The position numbers and the translations under genes were made by a program. This document shows positions 1-12,695 of a stretch of DNA of 64,000 nucleotides, piece by piece. The notes beneath the pieces are model-generated. The model searched no databases and was not told the origin of the DNA. It was given only the letters and a program-made list of their open reading frames with translations. Positions within the stretch are counted from its first letter, which is position 1. The number at the start of each line of letters is the position of its first letter. Source of the DNA: Symbiodinium natans (Eukaryota > Sar > Dinophyceae > Suessiales > Symbiodiniaceae). The DNA lies in assembly GCA_905221605.1 (NCBI GenBank), contig CAJNDS010000324.1, forward strand, positions 837,701 to 901,700. The letters are read 5' to 3'.

Positions 1-919
1 GTTCTAGAGTTTAGGGTTTAGACGTCTAGGCTTGCGGAATCATGCTTTTGAGAGTCTGCCGTCACAATGCACATCGGCGGGGGATAGCCGGGGACCATGT
101 CTCGATATACCCCTGAAACAACGGCAATTCTGAAATCCTCGATGCCCTAAACCCTAAACTCTAAACCCTAAACCCCCAAGGCTAGGCCCTAAACCCCCAA
201 GGCTAGGATAGTTTACAAAGTTTGGTTCTATTGGAACCTGCAATTCCGATAGGCAAAAATCAAGCCAGGCCTGCAAGTGCCTTCTCAGGCCCGAAGGCAG
301 TAAAAGTTCAGCTTACTGGTTTCGGGTTTAGGGTTTAGGGTTTGGTGACAACGTATCTCAATCTGAATTTGCAAAGCTCTTTGTCTCAACAAGTCGGCGC
401 TCCCATAATTCCACTTCCAGAAAACTCCAAGCCCTGGTCAACAAGCAAAACAAAGAACTCATCAAAACCCACGCAAAGCCAATGTCTATGCCCGCCCAAG
501 ACTCGCTCAACACCCGCCCAAAACCTGTCCAAAACCATCAGCAGGCAAAGCCAATGACTCATCAAACCCCATGGAAACCTCCGACACAAAAACCCTATGC
601 AACTTCTGTCGCCAGAAAGCAAGAAACAAGTACCCTAAACGCCAAAAAGGGCTTCAGGGCTCCTCTTCAACCAACAACCCTGCACCCTAACCATGCGGAG
701 CTGCCTGTCACAACCGGGGAAACCACCCTGAGGAGCCCCAAATCCCTGATGACCTCCCAGCCCCAGACTCTTCGCCCTAAGCCCTCCTGAGTTTTTTGTT
801 ACGTCCCAAGCCCTAAACCTCAAACCGCAGACCTCAAACCTCAAACCTCAAACCCTAAGCCCTTTTTGTTCTGGGATTCTTTGGTTCATTTGTGGTGGCG
901 GCCCCCCTTTGGGTTCTAG

Positions 920-3900
920 TCAGGACTGGACGGAGGAGCAGCTTGTCGCGAGCGACTACATGAAGCGCTTTTTCCAGGGACTTTTTACGGCGAAGCTGGG
1001 AAAGGAGGAGCCAGCATGGGGTTTAGGGTTCATAGTTGGATTGTTCCTCCTCATACTACCAGTCCTGAACAGGGATTATAGTACCCTCTGTTCTACTCCC
1101 TATTAAGGACGGTTAGTATAAGGGGAACATCTAAGGGTTTAGCAGGTTAGGATTCGAGCAGCCCGCATGCTGACCCCCAAAGCCCTACGACCCCCCAACA
1201 GTCGCCAGACCCCTCCCCCCCCAAACCCCAAACCCTAAACCCTAAACCCTAAACCCTAAACCCCAAACCCCAAACCCTAAACCCCAAACCCTAAACCCCG
1301 AAACCCTCAGCCACTAACCCCAAGAAGCCCAGAGAAGAAGCCGCCACAGGAGGTGAGGAAGGCCGCTATGACGGAGCCTTGGTTGGCATTCTAGGCAGGG
1401 TTTGGGGTTTAGGGTTTGGGGTTTGGGGTTTGGGGTTTAGGTTTGGGGGGTTTGCGGTTGGGGGTTTGGGGTTTAGGGGTCCGGGGTTAGGGTTTAGGGT
1501 TTGGGCTTCGGGTTCAGGGTTCAGGGTTTAGGGTTTGTAGGTTTTAGGGTTTCTAGGGTTTTGGGCTTGGGGCATGAGACCCAGGTAGGCGCCTGCTTGG
1601 CATACAGGAGATTTCCGTACATTTTTTCACAGGAAGCTCTTTTTTTTTTAATCTTTGGCAGATTTGGGGGTCTCCGAAAAAAACGGGGTACTCTTTCTGG
1701 GGGCTTTGAGCCTCAAAGATCCCACAGCCTTGGGTTTGGGGTTTAGGGTTTAGGGTTTAGGGTTTAGGGTTTAGGGTTTATAGGGCTTCGACACTATAAA
1801 GCTGAAAAGACGACCCAACCACGGGGATAATATTATCCCCATTTGTCTCGTAACCCTAAACTCTGAAACGCCTTCATGCCAAATAGATCTGAAAAGACCT
1901 AAAAGCCCTACACCCCCAAACCCTAAACCCCAAGCCCTAAACCCCAACCCCTATACCCCAAACCCTAAACCCTAAACCCTAGACCCTAAATCCCAAGCCC
2001 AGGAGTACAAGAGAGCGCTGAACACAGCCTTCCATGATTTGCTGCCAGCGCCTAGCCCTGATGCTTTTAGGCATTCAGGGCTTAGGATTCAGGGTTTAGG
2101 GTTTTGGGTTCAGGGTTCAGGCTTGCGGTTTCGAGTTCAGGGTTTAGGATTTAGGGTTCACATTGAGGGGTTAGGGTCCGGGTTCAGGGTTCAGGATTCA
2201 GGTGTTGGTTCAGGTTTTACTTCAGCAGAAATTCCAGGGTTCTAAGATTTGAGCTTGGGGGGTTGGGTCCCTTTTGGCACGAAGCCCTGAAGAAAACAGA
2301 AAACCCCAAGCCCTAAACCCTAAACCCTAAACCCTAAACCCTAAACCCTAAACCCTAACCCCAAGCCGTGGGAGATTCCGAGGGGCCCAACCGCACCCAG
2401 TCGCTACTGGAAGCTGTGGAGTTCTACGGCAACGGACCCTCGGCAAAGTCTCTTTGTGTTTATACCCTAAACCCTAAACCCTAAACCCTGAACCCTAAAC
2501 CCTAAACCCTAAACCCTAAACTGCAACCCTGAACCCTAGGGTTTTGGAATTCGGTCATTCTCAGGGTTGTTGAAGAATTCTTGGCTTTAGGACTTTACGG
2601 AACAGGGTTTGAGTTTGAAGGTTTCGTGGTTTCAGGGTGTGCGGCCCGCGGGGGGAGGGTTCGCGTAGCTGCGCTGCGTTGCGAAGCGTTGAAAGCCTCA
2701 GCCCTAAATCCTAAGCCACTTGCACCACGAGACGCCATTTAACCGTAAATCCTGTTTCGAGTACGTCAGCCTGAGAGCACGCGTTTTTTGTTTGAAGGGA
2801 TCGGGGGTTGTGCGGGGGCTCGAGGAGCTCTGGTCAGGCTTTGGGTAACCGGAAGCCAGACCGTTCAGAGTTGTAGGGTTTTAGGATTTTTCGGGTTCAG
2901 GCCCTGAACTCTAGATCCTACAAACCCTAAAGGAACCTTCGGTTCTCAGAGCAACTACCGTAATACTGTACCTGTCAAAGCCTTGTGCACTCAAGTTTTG
3001 CGTTAGGCCAGCATTGAACGCCGATGTTTCCGAGGTGGCTGGCATCATGCGCTGGCAGAAGGAAACTATGAGCTAGGCAAGGGGATGGGGAGAAAGTGAG
3101 TGTTTCTTTACTGGTTGACAGCACTAAGGAGTATAGGTCCTTAATTTCCTAAACCCGAAGTACTAAAGGTTTTGTAGGAGTAGCTGAGGCTGTTGAGATT
3201 GGAGATGTCTTGAGAGGATGTGCAATATTGTAATTGGGTCTAGGGTTTAGGTTTAGGGTTGAGGTTTAGGGGTCGAGAGCCGTCTTTTCTTTCTTGTTGG
3301 GTTTGGGGTTTAGGGTTTAGGGTTTGGGGTTTGGGGGTTTGGGGTTTGGGGTTTAGGGTTTAGGGTTTAGGGTTTGGGTTTCGGGTTTACGTTTTAAGGT
3401 TTAGGGTTTAGGCTTCAGGGTTTAGGGTTTAAGGGTTTACGGTATGTTTAGGATTTTGTTCAGATGCCTGTAAGGGCCACCCAGGTCCTACATCCCTGAG
3501 CCCTACATCAAATTAGATGCGTCGATCCCTACATCCTTGAACCCTATGTCACTATGTTCTTGAGCCTATCCCCAGATCCATAAACCCTAAACCCCCAAAT
3601 CTAAATCCTAATCCTTGCACCCCCTACCCCTCTAACCCTACGTCCCTACATCTCACCATCCTTTTAAACCCTCAGCCCGAAGCCCTAAACCCGAAACCCT
3701 AAACCCTAAACCCTAGACCCTAATTTAAACCCTAAACCCTAAACCCTAAACTGGACCTCACGGCTTGTTATCAGGTCTTGGCATTCCTCACCCTCGCGGC
3801 CTAACTGGATGCGCTCCGCGGCTGGTGCTGATTCGGGTGTAGGATTTAGGGTTTAGGGTGCAGGGTGTAGGGTTTAGGGTCCGAACCCGAAACCCGAAGG

Positions 3901-6034
3901 TTTCCCGCGCCAGTTTGACCTCAGTTGTGCACTTTTTGTTTTTTGTCCATGCCTCATTTCTTGACTCCATGTGTCCGTATCCCTGGATTTTTTGCACATT
4001 TCGCACTTGAATTTTCGCTTCCGGGTGTGTTTTTGCATTTTCTGGTTTTGGTCATTTTTCGTGCTTTTGGCGTTTCGACTTTGTTTTTTCCCGGCCTCTA
4101 CTTCTTCGGTTTGTGCTTGTTTGCAGGGTTTTTTTGTGCTTCGTGTCTCAGGTTGCCTGGCTTGTGCTTTGTGGATCAGACTTGAAGTGCCCGATTTTTG
4201 TTTTGGGGGGAGGGGGGGGGATAATAACGTTCATGTCCTGAATCTCCAGCAGCCCAAATCCCGAAACCCAGACAGTGCAAGCCAAAACAACAGGCAATAA
4301 CAGAGCCAATCCGCAAATCGCTGCCACGGTGAACCAGTGGATGTTTCGCCACACGCCGCATACCAAGTAGTTAGGGTTTAGGGTTTTGGGTTTAGGGTTT
4401 AGGGTTTGGGGTTTGGGTTTTGGGTTTGGGGTTTGGGGTTTAGGGCAGCTCAAACAACTTCCTCTGACGTAACTTGCGTTGCCGGAGACCTTGAGACGAA
4501 AGAGATGCAGGCCTTCTTGGCCAGTGGCGTAATTGTTATCTACAGTAAGCCCTAGCTTATATGAATAGGGTTTAGGGTTAGGGCTTATACGGATTGGGAT
4601 TCATACTTGCCTGCAACCCTCAACCCTAAACCCTAAGCCCTAAACCCCAAACCCCAAACCCCAAATCCCAAACCCTAAACCCTAAACCCTGAACCCTAAA
4701 CCCTAAACCTTAAAACCTACCCTACCGACATTTTTGTTTGTTGAACCGAGCCCAGGCTTTTTTGAATTCCGACGAGGTCAAGGCTGTCGCAGGCGCGCAG
4801 AAAGCTGGACTCAGTCAGGGCTTGGGGTTTTAGGGTTTAGGGTTTAGGGTTTAGGGTTTAGGGTTTAGGGTTTAGGGTTTAGGGTGCGGGGTTCGTGGGA
4901 CCTGAGTCAGGTTTTTCGGGGTCAAGGGTGCGGCGTTTCAAGCTGGGTCGTATGGAACCCCTTCAAGGCTAATTGTCTGCCCTAGCCATACCCCAGCTTA
5001 GGGTTAAGGGTTTAGGATTTTCGGGTTTAGTGTTTAGGGTTTGGGGTTTGGGGTTTGGGGTTTAGGGTTTAGGGTTAATTAAGGCTATAAGTCCCAGAAG
5101 CCCACAAGCCTGATAAAGCCGCACAAAACCCAGCCCTTTGCTCATTCACAGGGTTGGTCTGGGGTTTAGTATTTAGGGTTCACGGTTTAGAGGCGTGACT
5201 TTCAAATCCTGAGATCCTTATGCTACCTACTCAGGGGTGTAGGGTTTAGTGTGTAGTGTTGAGTGTTTAGGGTGTATGTGGGGATCCAAAGCCCCAAAAC
5301 CCCAAACCCTAAACCCTAAACCCCAAACCCTAAACCCCAAACCCTAAACCCCAAACCCTAAACCCCAAACCCCAAACCCTAAACCCCAAACCCTAAACCC
5401 TAAACCCCAAAAGGTTGGTTAAGGTGGGGTAGCTGAAGTGGCAGGTGGAAGCATTTGCAGCCAGCGGACCGCCCCTTGTCGTGGCATGAAGGGTTTGGGT
5501 TTAGGGTTTAGGGTTTAGGGTTTAGGGCTTAGGGCTTAGGGCTTAGGGCTTAGGGCTTAGGGCTTAGGGCTTAGGGCTTAGGGTTTAGGGTTTAGGGTTT
5601 AGGGCTTAGGGTTCAGGGTTTAGGGTTACCCCTTTGGGGCAGGCTTTTGGGCCAACATGACGAATGTGTTTGACTGGGGCCCCGTACAGAACGATTTGAC
5701 GCAGTGTGTCAACGGATCAGAAGCTTCGAAGCGGTCTGTATCTTCGAAGGATGTTGGAACGGCTGTTCCAGCATGCCCTAGCAACCTCAGCAAAGAGCAT
5801 GTTCCAGGATGATTCCCCAAACCCTAAACCCTAAACCCTAAACCCTAAACCCTAAACCCTAAACCCTAAACCCTAAACCCTAAACCCTAAACCCTAAACC
5901 CTAAACCCTAAACCCTAAACCCTAAACCCTAAACCCTAAACCCTACACACCAGCACCTTCAGTTCAAAGCCGACTCAAAGCCTGCCAACCTCAAGATTCT
6001 GAAAACACGTACGAGCATGGAAGACCCAAACTAG
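920..6034 (+). CDS. Exon cluster A, unrecognised product
   Basis: Likely exons: 920-1020 (QDWTEEQLVASDYMKRFFQG then LFTAKLGKEEPAW), 1311-1399 (TNPKKPREEAATGGEEGRYD), 2003 to about 2069 (EYKRALNTAFHDLLPAPSPD), 2366-2449 (VGDSEGPNRTQSLLEAVEFY), 4449 to about 4544 (VAGDLETKEMQAFLASGVIV), 4756-4820 (AFLNSDEVKAVAGAQKAGLS), 5643 to about 5807 (FWANMTNVFDWGPVQNDLTQ), 5963-6034. The first three join in phase (1 then 0) with donors GTTTAG and GTTTGG. Later joins are not settled, and the last island is open in two frames, one ending in TAG at 6034. Weaker islands lie near 3003-3056 and 3769-3829. Membership of one gene is inferred from strand and order only. Confidence 0.5.
1040..1130. mobile_element. 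Inverted-repeat element, family 1 (GTTCCCCCTTATACTAA)
   Basis: The left end TTGTTCCTCCTCATACTACC and the right end GTTAGTATAAGGGGAACAT are inverse copies enclosing about 40 bases. It carries no coding potential and lies immediately 3' of the 920-1020 exon. Confidence 0.7.
5817..5945 (-). repeat. Longest perfect CCCTAAA array, about 18 units
   Basis: An uninterrupted run of CCCTAAA follows the exon-like island 5643-5807 and ends at CCCTACACACC. Other long perfect runs: 11085-11176, 21655-21737, 35746-35832, 45489-45586, 47826-47902, 52155-52219 and 53034-53120 (all CCCTAAA); 18556-18628, 27596-27668, 45711-45775 and 49815-49900 (all TTTAGGG). Confidence 0.95.
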
Positions 6035-6125
6035 GGCGCATCGTGGTGTCCTACTTAGACCCTAAACCCTAAACCCTAAACCCTAAAACCTAAACCCTAA
6101 ACCCTGGATCTTCTCCTTCGTTAAG

Positions 6126-6341
6126 TCTCGTAGGGGTAGTTACATGGTCCCCTACCTCCTTCAAGGGGTTCTGATTGTGGTGTCCTCCTTTTTTTAAGTC
6201 TAAGGGTAGTTACATGGTCCCGGAACATGGTCCCTTACCTCCTTTAAAGGGTTCTGCAGCATGGGGCCCTTGGATGTGTGTTTGGGTATATAAGGGGTAT
6301 GTACGGGGTCCCCTTTCAAGGGACCATGAAACTACCCTTAG
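6126..6341. mobile_element. Inverted-repeat element, family 2 (CTAAGGGTAGTTACATGGTCCC), nested pair
   Basis: A complete copy at 6200-6341 has ends CTAAGGGTAGTTACATGGTC and GACCATGAAACTACCCTTAG and an internal GTATATAAGGGGTATGTACG. The left part of a second copy, 6126-6180, precedes it. Confidence 0.8.
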
Positions 6342-7025
6342 ATTAAGAGTTCGCACCCCCTTTTCTTAACCCGGTTAAAGTAAGGTGAAGGGCACCAACC
6401 CCTTTATCTCCCACGCCAGAAAGCCTAAACTACACCCGGCACCCTAAATCCTAAACCCCAAGCCCCAAATGCTAAACCCCAGCGTTTAGGGCTTAGGGTT
6501 TAGGTTTTTTGTTGTGGGGGGGGCGGGGGGGAAGAGGGGGCTTCAACAGGGTCGAGGTTCATAATAATAAAATCTTTGGTTTGTGTGTGTGTATAGGGTT
6601 GTAAATATTTGGGGGTGGCCTTTTGTAGGGTTCAGGATTGAAGGTGTTGGGTGTAGGATGTTGGTGAGTGAATAAAGGCTTCCTTGTAAAAATTGGCAAG
6701 CGTGAATGTTGGGTGTCTTTGTTTAGAACAGTCCTACTTCTTGTACTACTACTTGCTGAAAACCCCCCAAAAGACCCACAACATTCTGCCTTACAAGGGT
6801 AATATAGGGTAATATTAAGGATATTTATCTTTTATGTGGTGGAGGTTCTTTTGCAAATAGTTTAAAGGTTATACAGAAGGGCTCGGGACTTCGAACTCAG
6901 CACAGGTTGACGGGTTTTTGTGCGACGGACCCTTGAGCCCTGGAAATCGTAGGTTGCAACCCTAAGCCCTAAACTCCAAACCCTAAACCCTCAACCCTGA
7001 ACCCTAAATCCTTCGAACGGCTCAG

Positions 7026-8938
7026 GATGTCGACCTGGTGAAGTCCCTGCGCGCACAGTGTCCTGCCGCTTTGCAGCAGGGCTTGGGCTGGTACTAGCAT
7101 GGGCTTGGGCAGGGCCAGGATTGGGGTTCAGGGTTCAGGGTTTAGGTCTGGGGTTTAAAGTTTAGGGTTTAGGCTTTAGGGTTTAGGGTTTGGGGTTCAG
7201 GGTTTAGGGTTTAGGGTTTCGGGTGTGGGGAGTGGGGTTGGGTTTTGGGGTTTGTTTGCGGTGTTGGGGTTTGGGTGGTAGTGTGGTCAGAGAAACCCCT
7301 TCACATCCTTAGCCAGCCTCAAACCTCGAAGACTTCGAAGGTTGACTGAACCCTCTTATGCAGTTTGGGTGGGGTTGGGGCGGTGAGTCGGGCACCACCT
7401 TAATTCCAACGTTCGCTTCAGGGACGCCGCTGATGCCTTTGATGCTCGAGGGTTTTAGGTTTGGGGGTTTCCTGAAGCCTCCTTGTCCCTTGTACGTGAG
7501 GAAGGAGTACGGATGAGTACAAATGCCATCACCCTTGACGAACGACTTTCCTCAGAGCCTCTAATCTTCTAAACCCTTGCCTGAATACCCCTATGTAAAC
7601 CCGCGAAATTGAATGCCTCAGGCCTCACTACCGGTTTAGGGCTTTATCTAGGGTTTCGCGTTCAGGGTTGCGGGCTGAGGGTGTTTCAGCGAAATTACCA
7701 CTATACTTTTGGGGGTCAGGGAAGTCAGGATATTCGTTTTCAGGTGCACGCCTTGTAAGCTGCCTTCAGGCCCCTTGTCAAGGTTCGCCTTCAGGTTGTG
7801 CCCTAACTCCTACTCGTACAACCCGAAAACGCTCAGTCCTAAACCCTTAACCCTAAACCCTAAATCCTAAACCCTGAACGACGAACCCTAAACCCTGAAC
7901 CCTAAACCCTAAACCCTTACGCTAAACCCTACAGTAAACCCCAAACCCTGATTTGACTGGCCCCAGGTCACTTGCGGCTGTCGGAAGGGTGAGCGACAGT
8001 GCCCGGGCACTTGCCCTGCAAATCACTAGCGGCGCAGTCGACATATGGTTGATCGACCATGCATAGGGTTTTGAGTTTAGGCTCTCATTGTTTAGATTTC
8101 CAACGATTTAGAGCAACCTTCATGTGCCACCCTAACTCATCCGAATAGAAGCCGAAGATGAGTGCGTCTCACCGGAGGCAATTCTTCGCGTGTGCTCACA
8201 ATTCTCGGAAGCCGGCAGCGTGCCGATCATCGGCAGCGTGCCGACCATCGGCATCGGTTTATCAAAAAAAGGGCTCACTTGCTCAGGTACCCCTCAACCC
8301 TAAACCCTAGCACCTTTGCTTCTTGTCTCAACAAGGCCTCTTGCCCGTATGCGAAGGGGCGCAGGTTTAGCAGTCATATGGCTGGTTCAAGATCGGGGTT
8401 TCAGGCGTGCTTTCCAAGGTGCAAGACAGGCAGAATGTTCTTTGGAGGGGGGGGGGGGGTGCGCAAGGATGAGGGTCAGGTCCCTAAAACCTGAACCCTA
8501 AACCCTAAACCCTAAACCCTAAACTGAAGGCTGATGCCGCCCCCAGAAGCAAACTGGCATGCAAACACATGGACAAGGTCCGTCATCTGGCGTCTGTTGT
8601 CATGTAGGACTCTGCACAACTGTGGTGAGATCGGCCTGTCACCCCCCTGCGATGTAGCTAAAGAGGCTGACAGTACGATGCTGGGAACACGATTGCTATT
8701 GACCGAGATGGGGATCGTTCAGAGAATCAGTCGCCCCAAGCCTTCAGCCCTAAGCATCCCTCTGCCTAGTACGCCAATAGCCTAGTATTGCCAAGAAACC
8801 CTTTTCCCTCAATACCTGAATACCCAATACTCGAATAGCTACCCTAAGCCATGTCCCCTTTTCAGAAAGTGCCTGCTGAGGCTCTACCGCATGTACGATG
8901 AAGACCGACGCGCGCTGGAGGCGCCCACTCGCAAGTGA
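7026..8938 (+). CDS. Exon cluster B, unrecognised Ala/Leu/Arg-rich protein
   Basis: Exons 7026-7090, 7422-7451, 7967-8033, 8530-8591 and 8866-8938 join in phase throughout. The protein runs DVDLVKSLRAQCPAALQQGL, WDAADAFDARG, SLAAVGRVSDSARALALQIT, ADAAPRSKLACKHMDKVRHL and KCLLRLYRMYDEDRRALEAP-TRK, ending in TGA. Donors are GTACTAG, GTTTTAG, GC (GCAGTC) and GTCTGTT. The C-terminal end is a plausible amphipathic helix. No known family is apparent, and an upstream start was not found. Confidence 0.6.
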
Positions 8939-9230
8939 ACCGGGCTTAGAATCCTCTTCGTGTAGGGCTGCCCACGAAGGTCTTTAGGGTTTAGGGACGA
9001 TTTCGGGTGTTGCTCTAGGGAACTTGGATCTGGATTGGTGGTGCAAGCCCTAGAGACAGCGCAGCAAAGCCCCTAACCCGTACAAGCAAAGAAGGCTGAT
9101 GGGGTTTAACGTCATAACCCTCCACCCCCAAGGTTTCAACCCAAGACCCTAACTTCTAAAACCCTAAACCTTAAACTCTACACCCTAAACCCTAAACTCC
9201 AAACCCTAAACCCTAAACTCTAAGCCCTAG

Positions 9231-9415
9231 ATTCTAATACGGTGGAGGTGGCCCGACTTCTCAGCTCCTCGAAGCCAGTGACGCTTCGCGTGCAGCGCCG
9301 GCCGGCCGCGTGGGACGCACAACGCATTGTCGTATCCAACGGGTTGGCTACTATTCGCGTAAGAACCCCCACAAGTTAAACAACATAAATCCTATGTTCC
9401 CCTTCTAAGGAAGTT

Positions 9416-9462
<47 letters not shown>

Positions 9463-12383
9463 GGATTCTCAAGCAATTCGTAGTTTGGGTTCTGGCATTC
9501 ATGGGGGTGTCCGAAATTAGGGGAGCTTGATTGGGTCATTTGAGAGGGGATCCTACCATATTGGTGGCTATTATCGGGGTCCTTTGTTTTCCTAAACTCC
9601 CGTTTCGGGTTTAGGATTCAGGCGTTGGAGTTTAGGGCTCAGGGCATAGTGTTTGTTTAGCCACCATCTCCTCCAAACCCTATACACGCTAAACAAACAT
9701 GAGCCCATCGTATTTCTACCCTCGCTTGTGTGCCTACCCCAAAACAGTTGGGGACCGTACTTGTTACTCGTCAAGTGGTTTCGCTTCTCTACGTGTGCAA
9801 AAGGGGATGAATACGCAGCAACTCATCGAACAAGGCACGCGACCCGAACGATCCTTACGCCACTTTAGAGAAGAGGCTGAGCTCGTGAGACCCCCTGGGT
9901 TTAGGGTTTAGGGTGTAGGACTTTGGGTTTAGGGTTCAGGGCAAAATTTGTCGCCTGTTCCTCGCTCAGTTTGCAAACATGTTTTCAGTAGCGTAGCCTC
10001 CATGTTGCAATATTGCTCTGTTGCTTGAAGTCCTCAAACAGCTTTGCGGTAGACGGGTCGCGGCGTGTAAACCTTGACCCTAAATACGAAATCCCAAACC
10101 CTCAGCCGTAAACTGCAGAGGAACAGACCGACTTGGACTTCGAGTTCGCTAAGCAGCCAGGGCCCTGTGCAAGATATAGGCCTGTTTCGCGAGGTAGTTA
10201 GGGCAGTTACCGCGACACTGTGGTGGGATTCTTTTCAGGAAAGTCCATCAGGGGTGTAAGTGCTGTTTGCAGTCCCAAAACGGGTCCAGATCATGAAGAT
10301 ATGTACAGTTTTACCTATAGCAGAACAAACTGGTTCATATACAGTCTTGCTCCGCCTTGTCGCCTTGCAGTGGGAGGGTTTATCGGGTTTAGGGTTTCGG
10401 GCTTGCTGCTCACAGGGTTTAGGGTGCAGGGTTTAGGGTGCAGGCTTTAGGTTCAGGGATTCGGGTTTTGGGCGTTTAGGGTTCAATGTCGCAAGTTTCC
10501 ATAAAAAAGTTGCCTGGAGGTCGCCACCCTGCACATGGGTTCGACCCCAACCTCGAAGTCCCTTGAACCCTAAACCCTAAACCCTAAACCCTAAGCCCCC
10601 TGGCCTCAGACTATGGGCTCCTGCAAGCTTGACAGCCATGGGCCGCAAGTCTGTCCTATCGGAGCCAACCCTAAACCCTAAACCCAAAATCACTGAAACC
10701 CCGAAACACCCGATAGTTCTAAAGCTTGCACCCTAAACCCTGACCTTGTTGTGCCCTAATCGCTTGGCTAAACTCTATGAAGCCCCAAGCCCCCCTAGAA
10801 TCCCACCAGGATGCGCAAACCCGAAACTCGCTTCATTTCACCAGGACTCGCTTGGCCCAAGCTGCTCTTCGACAGGCAGGGGGGCTTTGGGTTGGCGGAG
10901 GGTGGGGTTTGGGGGCGGGGGTTTGGGGGCGGGGGGGAGGGAGGGGGTCTTGGAAGTTCTAGAGTTTAGGGCTTTGGAGGGTGGGTGGGGGAGCCTCCAA
11001 CCACCTAAACGCTAAACCCTAGAAGCCCTCTGCCTATACTAAACCTGCAAACCCTAAACTCACCAAGCCCTGAGCCCCAAGTCAAACCCTAAACCCTAAA
11101 CCCTAAACCCTAAACCCTAAACCCTAAACCCTAAACCCTAAACCCTAAACCCTAAACCCTAAACCCTAAACCCTAAACCGCAGGCGGCGCTTTGCGTCGG
11201 CAGGGGGGCATTCACACTGGGAGCGGCTTGGTCTTTGACTATCGCACTTCGTGAAGGAGGTTTTAAGGCTTCGGTTCTAGGGTTTTGGGTTTAGGGCTTA
11301 GGGTTTTGGGTTTACTATCGAGCTCGGATAGGGTGGAGGGTTCAGCAGTGAATTTTGCTCTCGGCAGGCCAGCCACATGAGGCCTTGAGATTAAGAAGCG
11401 TTCGCCTAGGTCGACCAGGTCGATGTGAGCCCCAAGTTCTAAGCCCAAAGCCCTCAAACGTGGCACCTATAAACCCTACACCCTAAACCCTAAACCCTGA
11501 ACCCTAAACCCTAAACCCTAAACTCTAAACACCACCCCCGCCCCCCCCTCCCTTTCCTTTGCAAGCCCAGGCCCTGCGTCCTCTGCCCACGGAGCTCCTC
11601 CGGATCCCGCCGCTGAACCTCTCGGGCCGGTTCCCTCCCCAGGCCGGGAATTTTTGTTGGGGGACTTGTAGGGTTTTGGGTGTGGGCTTAGGGTTATGGT
11701 TTAGGGTTTAGGGTTTAGGGTTTAGGGTTTAGGGTTTAGGGTTTATAATAGGGTTTAGGGTTTAGGGTTTAGGGTTTAAGGAGTGGGGTTTAGGGTTGAG
11801 GGCTGAGGGTGTTGGGTATGCTCGGCGGTCGCGTGCTGGCGCACGTGCTGGCATTGTACACAGACATTCCCCGCCCGAGCCAAATCAAAGCCACATATCG
11901 GTTTAGGGGTTAAGGCCAAGGGCTTAGGGTTTAGGGTTTAGGGTGATTTGGTCCCTTGTGCCAAGGGCCGGGAAGGGAGACCCAGGCGGTTCCAAGGGCA
12001 TAGGAGGCTTTCCGTTGGGGGTGCTACCTGAAACATTCGCAAAACCCAGGCGGAGCTTTTTGAATGCACAGTCCGAGGACTCCGGACAAAAAGCTACAGT
12101 AACTTCCCATTGTTCCCCAGCTCCAAGTTCCATCTACAACTTGGTAACCCAGTGGTACCCTTTTCCCCTTTTCTGTTTCTGGTTCCCCTTATAAAGTAAC
12201 CAACCAATAAAAAAGGGTGCCCTTGTTATAATAGGGTTCCTGGGCTACTGAGACAAGCGCAAAAACAGCTGGAGCCGTCGACTGCCGAAGCCCACCTTAA
12301 TACCCCCCTTCCAGGGTGGTGTCCAGTCACTGGATCCGAACCACCACAAGCCTGAGCTGAACGCTCCTGGGTCCAGAATGTAG
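9231..12383 (+). CDS. Exon cluster C, begins with a PDZ-like segment
   Basis: Exon 9231-9358 reads SNTVEVARLLSSSKPVTLRV then QRRPAAWD, with donor GTAAGA. The A-x-x-L-L-x-x-x-x-x-P-V-T-L-x-V pattern is the end of a PDZ domain (last helix and strand). Further exon-like islands: about 9807-9900 (MNTQQLIEQGTRPERSLRHF), 10119-10193 (EQTDLDFEFAKQPGPCARYR, donor GTAGTT), 11184-11259 (AALCVGRGAFTLGAAWSLTI, donor GTTTTA), 11571 to about 11653 (ALRPLPTELLRIPPLNLSGR), about 11820-11900 (GRVLAHVLALYTDIPRPSQI), and 12315-12383 (GGVQSLDPNHHKPELNAPGS then TAG). Phase was not followed across the whole set, so more than one gene may be present. Confidence 0.5.
9414..9461. repeat. Poly-T then poly-G tract (about 12 T, 36 G)
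   Basis: A T run followed directly by the G run. Similar T-G tracts are at 39369-39409 and 59309-59346. Pure G runs are at 12604-12620, 26682-26702, 43596-43634 and 44239-44261. C runs are at 30901-30916 and 60925-60960. Confidence 0.9.
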
Positions 12384-12695
12384 GGTTTATAAACCCTAAA
12401 CCCTAAACCCTAAACCTAAACCCTAAACCCTAAACCCTAAACCCTAAACCCTAAACCCTGAACCCTTTAGGGTAAGAGCGCTTGGGCTGAACTTCGGAGT
12501 TTGGTTCAGTTGTTTGTTCGCCGTAGTTTAGGGTGTAGGCTCGGGCTTTGGGGCGTTTACAGGCTGAAGGGGGCGGGGGGGGGGTTGGTTGAGGTGCTTC
12601 TTGGGGGGGGGGGGGGGGGGATTTTTCAGGGTGTTCTTAAGGGGCCCTCCGCCTCCCAAAATTAAAGCCTAAACCCGAAATGCCATTCTAAGCAG

